A stretch of DNA of 6,489 nucleotides from an uncultured Pseudomonadota bacterium (GTDB lineage: Bacteria > Pseudomonadota > Gammaproteobacteria > Burkholderiales > SG8-39). Location of the stretch: the NCBI GenBank assembly GCA_903864555.1, contig CAIPGJ010000161.1:1-6489 (forward strand). Direction: 5' to 3'. The notes beneath the pieces were generated by a model, which had not been told where the DNA came from, ran no database searches, and was given only the letters and a program-made list of their open reading frames with translations. The translations under genes and the position numbers were made by a program. Shown here piece by piece: positions 1 to 6,137 of this stretch. Within the stretch, counting starts at the first letter, position 1, and every line of letters starts with the position of its first letter.

Positions 1-2
1 AC

Positions 3-878
3 GCTGCCGTTCGCACCATGCGCTGGCGTGCCGAGGTGAACAAGCACCTGGGCGTGGACAGCGAACTGGTGGATGCCAAGACAGTGGCCGAAGCCCTGCC
101 CATGATGGACATGAGCTGCAATGGCCACGCCCCAGTGCTCGGTGCCCTGTATCACGCGCCCGGCGCGATTGCGCGCCACGATGCTGTGGCCTGGGGCTAT
201 GGCCGTGGCGCCAGCCAGCGCGGCGTGGAAATACACCAACAGACCGAAGTCACCGGCATCGAGGTCAGCGGCGGGCGCGTGCAGGCGGTGCAAACCAGCC
301 GTGGCCGCATCGCCACTGACAAGGTGCTGTGCGCAGTGGCCGGATCCACACCCCGCATCACCGACATGGTGGGCATACGCACGCCTATCTACATCCACCC
401 TTTGCAAGCCATGGTGAGCGAGCCGCTCAAGCCCTGGCTCGACCCCATCATCGTGTCCGGCAGCCTGCATGTCTACGTCAGCCAGTCGGCACGCGGGGAA
501 CTGGTGATGGGCGCTTCGCTGGATCCCTACGAACTGCATTCGACACGCGCCACCCTGGATTTCACCGAAGGCCTGTCCGCCCACATGCTCGACCTGTTTC
601 CCTTCCTCTCCACTGTGAAGGTGGTGAGGCAGTGGGCCGGCATGGCCGACATGACCCCGGACTTCGCTCCCATCATGGGCAAGACCCCGATCGAAGGTTT
701 TTACCTGGATGCCGGTTGGGGTACCTGGGGTTTCAAGGCCACCCCCATCTCGGGCAAGACCATGGCCTGGACGCTGGCGAATGACCGTAACCACGAACTG
801 ATCGGGGGATTCAATCTGTCGCGTTACGCCGATTTCCGGCTGACCGGTGAGAAAGGAGCCGCCAGTGTCGGTCACTGA
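3..878 (+). CDS. mgdA: N-methylglutamate dehydrogenase subunit A (sarcosine oxidase beta-like), 5'-truncated by window edge
   Basis: This is the flavin-dependent amine-oxidising subunit of the heterotetrameric N-methylglutamate dehydrogenase, a cytoplasmic paralog of sarcosine oxidase beta (SoxB, DAO fold). The reading frame is open from base 3, so the ATG at 18 is internal. The 291 residues seen are about the C-terminal two-thirds of a family of roughly 400-420 residues, and the N-terminal FAD-binding GxGxxG motif lies outside the window. His54 (counting from the ATG at 18; codon 177-179), in ARHDAVAWGYGRG, matches the histidine that carries covalent FMN in sarcosine oxidase beta. The C-terminal motif GWGTWGFKATP (residues 233-243) is the family's flavin-proximal loop, with Trp where sarcosine oxidases as I remember them have Gly. 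The end, GEKGAASVGH, matches the usual SoxB terminus, so the 3' end is intact. SoxB of a true sarcosine oxidase is the alternative; the downstream gmaS and mgsA favour mgdA. Confidence 0.87.
   Translation, partial: AAVRTMRWRAEVNKHLGVDSELVDAKTVAEALPMMDMSCNGHAPVLGALYHAPGAIARHDAVAWGYGRGASQRGVEIHQQTEVTGIEVSGGRVQAVQTSRGRIATDKVLCAVAGSTPRITDMVGIRTPIYIHPLQAMVSEPLKPWLDPIIVSGSLHVYVSQSARGELVMGASLDPYELHSTRATLDFTEGLSAHMLDLFPFLSTVKVVRQWAGMADMTPDFAPIMGKTPIEGFYLDAGWGTWGFKATPISGKTMAWTLANDRNHELIGGFNLSRYADFRLTGEKGAASVGH
852..858 (+). promoter_or_regulatory. Strong Shine-Dalgarno inside the 3' end of mgdA
   Basis: AAAGGAG lies within the last codons of mgdA, six bases before a GTG at 865. It is too far (44 bases) from the mgdB ATG to serve it directly. 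It is the best ribosome-binding sequence around this junction, so it probably drives the mini-ORF at 865-906. Alternatively it is simply the purine-rich coding for Glu-Lys-Gly-Ala. Confidence 0.45.
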
Positions 879-906
879 AGCAGACACCCGCGGCAGGCAC
901 GCATGA
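865..906 (+). CDS. Possible 13-codon coupling mini-ORF between mgdA and mgdB
   Basis: The frame GTG...TGA encodes VSVTEADTRGRHA. It starts inside the last codons of mgdA in another frame, six bases after an AAAGGAG sequence. Its stop overlaps the mgdB start as ATGA, the same arrangement used at the next three gene junctions. mgdB itself has only a weak upstream sequence (GGCAGG at 892-897). A ribosome terminating here could restart on mgdB, so this may be a translational-coupling leader rather than a functional peptide. It has no recognisable protein family, uses a GTG start and is very short, so chance is a real alternative. Confidence 0.3.
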   Translation: MSVTEADTRGRHA

Positions 907-1163
907 AGATCATGACCTGCCCGGTGAACGGCCCACGCCCGGTGAGCGAGTTTGTCTACGCCGGCGAAGTGCGCGACATGCCCGACCCGTCGCAATGCGA
1001 TGACGCAAACTGGGCCGACTACGTGTTCAACCGCAATGGCGCGCCGGGAATCAAGAAGGAGTGGTGGTACCACGCACCCAGCGGCACCTGGTTCATCGCC
1101 GAACGAGACACCGTGCGGGACATCGTCCTCGCCACCTGGCTGCATCGACCGGTGGCCCCATGA
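903..1163 (+). CDS. mgdB: N-methylglutamate dehydrogenase subunit B (sarcosine oxidase delta-like)
   Basis: This is the small accessory subunit of the four-subunit NMG dehydrogenase and belongs to the SoxD family. Its 86 residues are slightly shorter than typical SoxD (about 90-100). Family landmarks are the start MKIMTCPVNGPRP, the EFVYAGEV segment (residues 16-23), WADYVFNRNG (37-46), and KEWWYHAPSGTWF followed by AERDT (52-70). In sarcosine oxidase delta, a zinc ion is held by two N-terminal cysteines (CPxCG), a histidine and a further cysteine. Here Cys6 and His57 remain, but the other two positions are Asn9 and about Gly61, so a canonical zinc site is absent. The start at 903 is chosen because MKI-TCP matches the family start. 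The stop overlaps mgdC as ATGA. Its role is probably structural, holding the large subunit. Confidence 0.85.
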   Translation: MKIMTCPVNGPRPVSEFVYAGEVRDMPDPSQCDDANWADYVFNRNGAPGIKKEWWYHAPSGTWFIAERDTVRDIVLATWLHRPVAP

Positions 1164-4075
1164 GCACGCGCCTGCCCCAGGTTGCCGGTGAATGGCTGGA
1201 GCGCGACCAGCCGCTCGAATTCAGTTTCGAAGGCCGTCGCTATGGCGGGTATCAGGGGGACACCATTACCAGTGCCCTGCTGGCCAACGGCGTGGACCTG
1301 CTGGGTCGCAGTTTCAAGTACCATCGCCCGCGTTCGGTGTTGTCGGCCGCGGGACACGATGCCAATCTGGTCATGCAAAGCGGCGGCCGGTCCCATCAGC
1401 CCAACCTCAGGGCCGACACCACACTGCTTCAGGCAGGCATGCAACTGACGCCGGTCAATGTGCAGGGCAGTCTCGCTTCGGACCGCGGCTCCCTGCTCGA
1501 CCGTCTCTCCGCATTGTTGCCTGTCGGTTTCTACTACAAGGCCTTTCATTCAAAGCGATTATTCCCATTTTGGGAAGCTCTTATCCGTCGCTATGGAGGT
1601 TTGGGGCAGATTGATATCACCGCCCCGCGCCGCTTCACGGCCAAGCGCTATGACTTCTGCGATGTGCTGGTGGTGGGGGCCGGCGCCGCCGGACTATCCG
1701 CCGCTCTGGCAGCGGCCGACGCCGGGGCGCGGGTCGTGCTGGTTGACGAGAATCTGCGCATCGGTGGCAGCAGCGTGTTCGACCGCGGTGGTGAAGCACC
1801 GGATCCGGCGGTCCAGGCCCTGATCAGAAATGTCGAGCGCCATCCCGGCATCCGCATCCGCACACTCACCCTGGCCTGCGGCTACTACACCGATCACTGG
1901 ATTGCCCTGATTGAAGGCGCGCGCATGACCAAGCTGCGCGCACGGGCCGTGGTCATCACCACCGGTGCCATCGAACAGCCTGCGGTGTTCCGCAACAACG
2001 ACCTGCCAGGAATCATGCTCGGATCGGCGGCACAACGTCTGATTTACCGGCATGCCATCAGGCCCTTCGACCGGGTGGTGGTGCTGGCAGGCAACGATGC
2101 TGCCTACCGCACCGCCCTGGATCTGCTGGGCCACGGCATCTCCATCGTCGGCATTGTCGATCTGCGCCAGAGCATCCCCTCAAGCCCGGCGCTCCAGGCG
2201 CTGTCAGCTGCACAGGTGCCTTTGCATGCAGGCCATTGCATCCAGGAAGCACTCGGCGGGCTGCGTGTCGAAGGCGCAGTCATTGCGCCCTTCCGTGATG
2301 GCGAGGCTGATGTATCAAAGCGCTTCCTGCTGCCCTGCAATGGCATCGTCATGAGCACCGGTTGGGCGCCGGCCGGCGGCTTGCTCTACCAGGCCGGCGC
2401 CACCATGCGCTATGACGACACGCTGGGCCAGTTCATCCCCGACCTTCTACCGGAGGGCACCTATGCCGCCGGCCGGGTGAACGGCGTCTATGGCGGGAAC
2501 CGGATGGCGGACGGCCGCCGCGCCGGCCTCGCCGCTGCCGCCCATGCCGGGATCGGCCAGCCATCGGACAGCACGGCCAGCCTGCGCGAGGGCACGGCCC
2601 AGTCCCATCCCTGGCCCATCGTGGCCCATGGCAGGGGAAAGAACTTCGTCGACTTCGATGAAGACCTGCAGCTCAAGGACTTCGCCAACGCCGTGCAGGA
2701 GGGATTCGACAACATCGAACTGCTCAAACGCTATACCACCTGCGGCATGGGCCCCTCCCAGGGCAAGCACTCCAACATGAACGCCATCCGCATCCTGGCC
2801 AGGCTGCGTGGTGAATCACCCGGGCAGGTGGGCACCACGACGGCGCGGCCTTTCATCGAGCCGGTGCCGCTTGCCCATCTGGGCGGCCGCGGCTTCAACG
2901 CCGAACGCGAGACCCCGGTCCACGCGCTGCATGCGGCCGCCGGGGCCATTTTCATGCCGGCCGGCAATTGGCAGCGTCCCGAGTACTACGCGGTCGATGG
3001 CATGAGCCGCGAGGCAGCCATCCGTGCCGAAGCCCTGGCCGTGCGTTCCGGGGTCGGCCTCATCGATGTGGGCACACTGGGCAAGATCGAGATCATCGGC
3101 CCGGACGCCGGCGCCTTTCTCGAGCGTGTCTACACCGGCCGTTTTGCCAACATGCGCCCGGGCACGACGCGTTACGGAGTCATGCTGGATGAGGCTGCCG
3201 TGGTCATCGACGATGGTGTGGTGGCACGCCTGTCGGAGCAATGTTTCTACTTCACCACCACCACCTCGGGATCAGCCGGCGTCTACCGCGAACTGGGCCG
3301 GCTCAACACCCTGTGGCAGATGAACTGCGGCATCGTCAATCTCACCGGCCACTGTGCTGCCTTCAACCTGGCCGGTCCGAAATCACGCGAGGTCCTGCAG
3401 ACCCTGACCGGGAGTGAGCTCGGTCAGCAGGCCTTTCCTTACCTCGCCGCCCGTGAAATCGACATCGCCGGCATGCCGGCGAGAGTGCTGCGTATCGGCT
3501 TTGTCGGTGAACTGGGTTTCGAAATCCATGTGCCGGCCGAGCACGCCTGCACACTCTGGCAGGCACTGCTGCAGGCAGGGGCGGCGGCGGGCATACGGCC
3601 CTTCGGTGTGGAAGCGCAGCGTTTGCTGCGGCTGGAAAAGGGCCACCTCATCATAGGGCAGGACACCGACGGGCTCACCAATCCGGATGAGGCCGGCGTG
3701 GCCTGGACGGTGAAGATGGACAAGCCCTTCTTTGTCGGGCAGCGCAGCCTGACCATCATCCGCAAGCAGGCGCCGGTGCAGCAACTGGCCGGCTTCTCCC
3801 TGGATGGCGAGCAGGCGAAGAAGGTCCGTGAATGCCATCTGGTGATTGCCGAGGGCCAGATGGCGGGACGGGTCACCAGCGTCGCCTACAGTCCCACCCT
3901 GAAATGCTATGTCGGCCTGGCCATGCTGAGGACCGACCTGACCGCCATCGGCACCTCGTTCACCATACGCGTCACCGACGGCAAGCTGGTGGCCGCCAGG
4001 GTCGTGGCCACTCCCTTTTACGATGCCGAAGGATTACGGCAGAAGACTGTTGCCGCTGAGGGGCTGGCGGCATGA
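1160..4075 (+). CDS. mgdC: N-methylglutamate dehydrogenase subunit C (sarcosine oxidase alpha-like, large subunit)
   Basis: This 971-residue multidomain subunit has the normal length for sarcosine oxidase alpha. Domains in order: an N-terminal ferredoxin-like fold (about 18-90, with GYQGDTITSALLANGV and GRSFKYHRPRS) that has no cysteines and so no Fe-S cluster; an FAD/NAD-type Rossmann domain beginning DVLVVGAGAAGLSAA (168-182) with Asp196-Glu197 ending the second strand; a second dinucleotide half with the relaxed motif LAGNDAAYRTALDL (309-322); a SoxA-type linker domain (about 495-580, with TTCGMGPSQGKHS); and a C-terminal aminomethyltransferase (GcvT-like) folate domain (about 600-955) with GKIEIIGPDA, RYGVMLDE, GELGFEIHVP, RPFGVEAQRLLRLEKGH and YSPTLK. 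The last domain is expected to pass the released one-carbon unit to tetrahydrofolate. The frame is open upstream to 1061, but the ATG at 1160 is chosen: it overlaps the mgdB stop (ATGA) and begins the conserved sequence. SoxA is the alternative name. Confidence 0.9.
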   Translation: MSTRLPQVAGEWLERDQPLEFSFEGRRYGGYQGDTITSALLANGVDLLGRSFKYHRPRSVLSAAGHDANLVMQSGGRSHQPNLRADTTLLQAGMQLTPVNVQGSLASDRGSLLDRLSALLPVGFYYKAFHSKRLFPFWEALIRRYGGLGQIDITAPRRFTAKRYDFCDVLVVGAGAAGLSAALAAADAGARVVLVDENLRIGGSSVFDRGGEAPDPAVQALIRNVERHPGIRIRTLTLACGYYTDHWIALIEGARMTKLRARAVVITTGAIEQPAVFRNNDLPGIMLGSAAQRLIYRHAIRPFDRVVVLAGNDAAYRTALDLLGHGISIVGIVDLRQSIPSSPALQALSAAQVPLHAGHCIQEALGGLRVEGAVIAPFRDGEADVSKRFLLPCNGIVMSTGWAPAGGLLYQAGATMRYDDTLGQFIPDLLPEGTYAAGRVNGVYGGNRMADGRRAGLAAAAHAGIGQPSDSTASLREGTAQSHPWPIVAHGRGKNFVDFDEDLQLKDFANAVQEGFDNIELLKRYTTCGMGPSQGKHSNMNAIRILARLRGESPGQVGTTTARPFIEPVPLAHLGGRGFNAERETPVHALHAAAGAIFMPAGNWQRPEYYAVDGMSREAAIRAEALAVRSGVGLIDVGTLGKIEIIGPDAGAFLERVYTGRFANMRPGTTRYGVMLDEAAVVIDDGVVARLSEQCFYFTTTTSGSAGVYRELGRLNTLWQMNCGIVNLTGHCAAFNLAGPKSREVLQTLTGSELGQQAFPYLAAREIDIAGMPARVLRIGFVGELGFEIHVPAEHACTLWQALLQAGAAAGIRPFGVEAQRLLRLEKGHLIIGQDTDGLTNPDEAGVAWTVKMDKPFFVGQRSLTIIRKQAPVQQLAGFSLDGEQAKKVRECHLVIAEGQMAGRVTSVAYSPTLKCYVGLAMLRTDLTAIGTSFTIRVTDGKLVAARVVATPFYDAEGLRQKTVAAEGLAA
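4058..4063 (+). promoter_or_regulatory. Ribosome-binding site of mgdD inside mgdC
   Basis: GAGGGG in the last mgdC codons sits eight bases before the ATG at 4072. With the ATGA overlap it supports that start. Confidence 0.5.
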
Positions 4076-4806
4076 GGACCAGCGCACTGCACAGCATTCA
4101 CCAGGAGCACTCGGCCGCCATCGCCGGCTGGCGCGAAACGGGCGGCATGGTATTGCCGGCGCGCTACCAACAGGAAGCCGACGCCGCAGTGCTGGGACTG
4201 GGAGACGCCTCCTGGCTGAGACGCAGCGGCATCAAGGGGCCGGCCGCGGCCCGCCATCTTGAAAGCCTGGGATACCCCACCCCGGCACAAGCCAACCGCT
4301 GGCTGGCTTTGCCCGGTCCGGGCGGTGTCATTGCCCGCCTCGGCCTCACGGAGTATCTGCTGGAAGACGATGGCCACGCCTGCCAGGCACTGGAGGCAAG
4401 CACGCCACCAGGGGGGGCCTATCCCGTGATGCGCAGCGACACCGCCCTGGTGCTGTCTGGCAGTGTTGCGCCGGAAGTGCTGCTGCAGACCTGCAGCATC
4501 GACTTTTCGACCATAAGCCCGGAACGCGGTGAACTGGTGCTGACCGCCATGACCGGGGTGCCCGTGCTGGTGATTCCGCTTCTCGCCGGTCCCGTACCCC
4601 TGTACCGAATCTGGTGTGACCCGAGCTACGGGCCCTACCTGTATCGCACCCTGCTGAGCATCGTGGAAGAACTGGGAGGCGGCCCCATTGGGGTTGATCA
4701 ACTGGCGCCCTTGCTTGCTGCATCGACTCAATCCGCCGCCCACTCCACCACCACCTCAAACAATAGCGGCCAGCCCGGCCGCGTCCATATCCCGGGGGAA
4801 GCATGA
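4072..4806 (+). CDS. mgdD: N-methylglutamate dehydrogenase subunit D (sarcosine oxidase gamma-like)
   Basis: This is the gamma-type subunit of the NMG dehydrogenase, a small protein related to GcvT-like folate domains that completes the heterotetramer. It has 244 residues. Family-like features are weak but consistent: [22 protein letters not shown] (residues 43-64), resembling the D-S-x-x-R-x-G-x-KG opening of GcvT domains; [16 protein letters not shown] (84-99); and the C-terminal half with [19 protein letters not shown] (127-145) and [30 protein letters not shown]. The core appears to end near residue 212. The remaining 30 or so residues are rich in Ser, Thr, Ala and Asn (for example [17 protein letters not shown]) and resemble translated spacer. 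A run of seven G lies at 4411-4417 in frame. It overlaps mgdC and gmaS by ATGA on both sides. Gamma subunits diverge, so its position between mgdC and gmaS carries much of the assignment. Confidence 0.8.
   Translation: MRTSALHSIHQEHSAAIAGWRETGGMVLPARYQQEADAAVLGLGDASWLRRSGIKGPAAARHLESLGYPTPAQANRWLALPGPGGVIARLGLTEYLLEDDGHACQALEASTPPGGAYPVMRSDTALVLSGSVAPEVLLQTCSIDFSTISPERGELVLTAMTGVPVLVIPLLAGPVPLYRIWCDPSYGPYLYRTLLSIVEELGGGPIGVDQLAPLLAASTQSAAHSTTTSNNSGQPGRVHIPGEA
4794..4800 (+). promoter_or_regulatory. Ribosome-binding site of gmaS inside mgdD tail
   Basis: GGGGGAA lies just before the ATG at 4803 (core G run four bases away), which supports that start and explains the Pro-Gly-Glu at the end of MgdD. 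Confidence 0.5.
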
Positions 4807-6137
4807 CTCCAGCCGCTGCGAAAAAATTCCTGGCCGACCAGGGCATCCAGTACATCCTCGCCCAGTTCGTCGATATCCACGGCGCAGCCAAGGCCAAGGC
4901 GGTGCCGGCGAAACACCTGGACATGGTGCTCAAGGGTGGCGCCGGGTTTGCCGGTTTCGCCGTCTGGGGCCTGGGCATGGGACCGCATGGTCCCGACTAC
5001 ATGGCCGTGGGCGACACCAGCACGCTGAGCAGCGTGCCCTGGATGCCGGGCTATGCGCGCATGGCCTGCGACGGCCACGTGCATGGACAACCCTACGAGT
5101 TCTGCTCACGCGTGGTGCTCAAGCGCCAGCTGGCCGAGCTGAAAAAGCGCGGACTGACGATGTACACCGGCATCGAGCCGGAATTCATGCTGCTTTCGCG
5201 GCGTGCCGATGGCAGCCTCGGACCGGCCGATGAAACCGACCTGCTGGACAAGCCCTGCTACGACTACAAAGGGCTGGCGCGTTCATCCGCCTACCTCGGC
5301 CGGCTCACTGAAGCCCTGCAGGCGGCCGGCATCGACGTCTACCAGATCGACCATGAAGACGCGAACGGCCAGTTCGAGGTGAATTTCACCTATGCCGATG
5401 CGCTGAAGTCAGCCGACAACTTCGTGTTCGTGAAGATGGCGATGTCGGAGATCGCCCGCAGCATGGGCCTGATCGCCACCCTCATGCCCAAGCCCTTCTC
5501 CAATCGCACCGGCACCGGCGCGCATTTCCATATCTCCATGGGCAGCGCCAAGGTGAAGAACCTGTTCCATGACCCGAAGGATCCACGTGGCCTGGGTCTG
5601 TCGACCATGGCCTACCACTTCCTCGGCGGCGTGCTGGCACACGCGCGCGGCCTCACCGCACTGGTTGCGCCCACCATCAACTCCTACAAGCGGCTGGTGG
5701 TGGGTCGCTCGCTCTCGGGCGCCACCTGGGCTCCGGCCTATATTGCCTACGGCGACAACAACCGCACCGCGTGCGTGCGGATTCCGGGCGGGCGACTGGA
5801 GCTGCGCCTCCCCGACGGTTCCTGCAATCCTTATCTCGCCACCGCTGCTATCCTCGCCGCCGGACTGGATGGCATCGACCGCAAGCTCGACCCGGGCAAG
5901 CCGGTCAACGACAACCTGTACGAGTGGTCACCAGAGAAACTCAAGCGCGCCGGCATCGGCCTGCTGCCGCAGAACCTGGCCGAAGCGCTGGATGCCTTCG
6001 ATGCCGACAAGGTGCTCAAAGCCGCAATCGGCGAAGCACTGTCGGCAGAGTTCCTCTCCCTCAAGCGCATGGAATGGGTGGAGTACTGCCGGCATGTGTC
6101 TGACTGGGAAACCAGTCGCTACCTGGAGTTCTTCTGA
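4803..6137 (+). CDS. gmaS: Gamma-glutamylmethylamide synthetase (glutamine synthetase family, GlnT-type)
   Basis: This cytoplasmic ATP-dependent ligase joins methylamine to glutamate to make gamma-glutamylmethylamide, the first step of the NMG pathway. Its 444 residues match the usual GmaS length. Glutamine synthetase motifs appear in order: N-terminal beta-grasp with [15 protein letters not shown] (21-35); metal-binding IEPEF (124-128, Glu125/Glu127); [13 protein letters not shown] (183-195, Glu185/Glu192); ATP-site [16 protein letters not shown] (230-245, His241/His243); NSYKRLVVG (293-301); and [13 protein letters not shown] with NPYLA (326-346, Glu333/Arg335). By motif alignment the ammonium-binding Asp50 of E. 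coli GlnA is replaced by Ala50 (FAGFAVWG), and the adenylylation tyrosine region is kept as NLYEW (Tyr373). The ending [10 protein letters not shown] is typical of GmaS. Position between mgdD and mgsA supports GmaS over a GlnT-type glutamine synthetase or PuuA-like ligase. It overlaps mgdD by ATGA and mgsA by TGATG. Confidence 0.87.
   Translation: MTPAAAKKFLADQGIQYILAQFVDIHGAAKAKAVPAKHLDMVLKGGAGFAGFAVWGLGMGPHGPDYMAVGDTSTLSSVPWMPGYARMACDGHVHGQPYEFCSRVVLKRQLAELKKRGLTMYTGIEPEFMLLSRRADGSLGPADETDLLDKPCYDYKGLARSSAYLGRLTEALQAAGIDVYQIDHEDANGQFEVNFTYADALKSADNFVFVKMAMSEIARSMGLIATLMPKPFSNRTGTGAHFHISMGSAKVKNLFHDPKDPRGLGLSTMAYHFLGGVLAHARGLTALVAPTINSYKRLVVGRSLSGATWAPAYIAYGDNNRTACVRIPGGRLELRLPDGSCNPYLATAAILAAGLDGIDRKLDPGKPVNDNLYEWSPEKLKRAGIGLLPQNLAEALDAFDADKVLKAAIGEALSAEFLSLKRMEWVEYCRHVSDWETSRYLEFF
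6125..6128 (+). promoter_or_regulatory. Ribosome-binding site of mgsA inside gmaS
   Basis: GGAG lies eight bases before the ATG at 6137, within the last gmaS codons. It fixes the mgsA start so that MCGIVG opens with the catalytic cysteine. Confidence 0.55.

Noticed and set aside
879..902. Possible terminator or promoter in the mgdA-mgdB gap
   Set aside because: Only 24 bases, no stable hairpin with a T run and no convincing -35/-10 pair.
1061..1159. Possible N-terminal extension of MgdC by 33 residues from the ATG at 1061
   Set aside because: It lies wholly inside mgdB, is an Arg/His-rich sequence typical of out-of-frame GC-rich DNA, and the ATG at 1160 has the ATGA overlap and the conserved start.
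1019..1549. Antisense open frame (176 codons) across mgdB and the start of mgdC
   Set aside because: It covers two well supported sense genes and shows no domain or ribosome-binding evidence.
4018..4743. Long antisense open frame (241 codons) opposite mgdD
   Set aside because: Its translation has no recognisable family features and mirrors the codon structure of the strongly supported sense gene; it is a shadow of GC-rich coding.
3253..4756. Shared CACCACCACCTC in mgdC (3253-3267) and mgdD (near 4745-4756)
   Set aside because: Both encode short Thr runs (ACC codons); the match is too short and too simple to be a meaningful repeat.
3..4806. Reading the first four genes as sarcosine oxidase soxBDAG
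   Set aside because: Homology fits both, but the tight linkage to a GmaS-type ligase and an MgsA-type amidotransferase, plus the missing zinc ligands in the delta-like subunit, favour N-methylglutamate dehydrogenase.
4803..6137. Calling the ligase a housekeeping glutamine synthetase (glnA)
   Set aside because: The ammonium-site aspartate motif is absent, the N-terminal and C-terminal sequences are GlnT/GmaS-like, and it sits in a methylamine operon.
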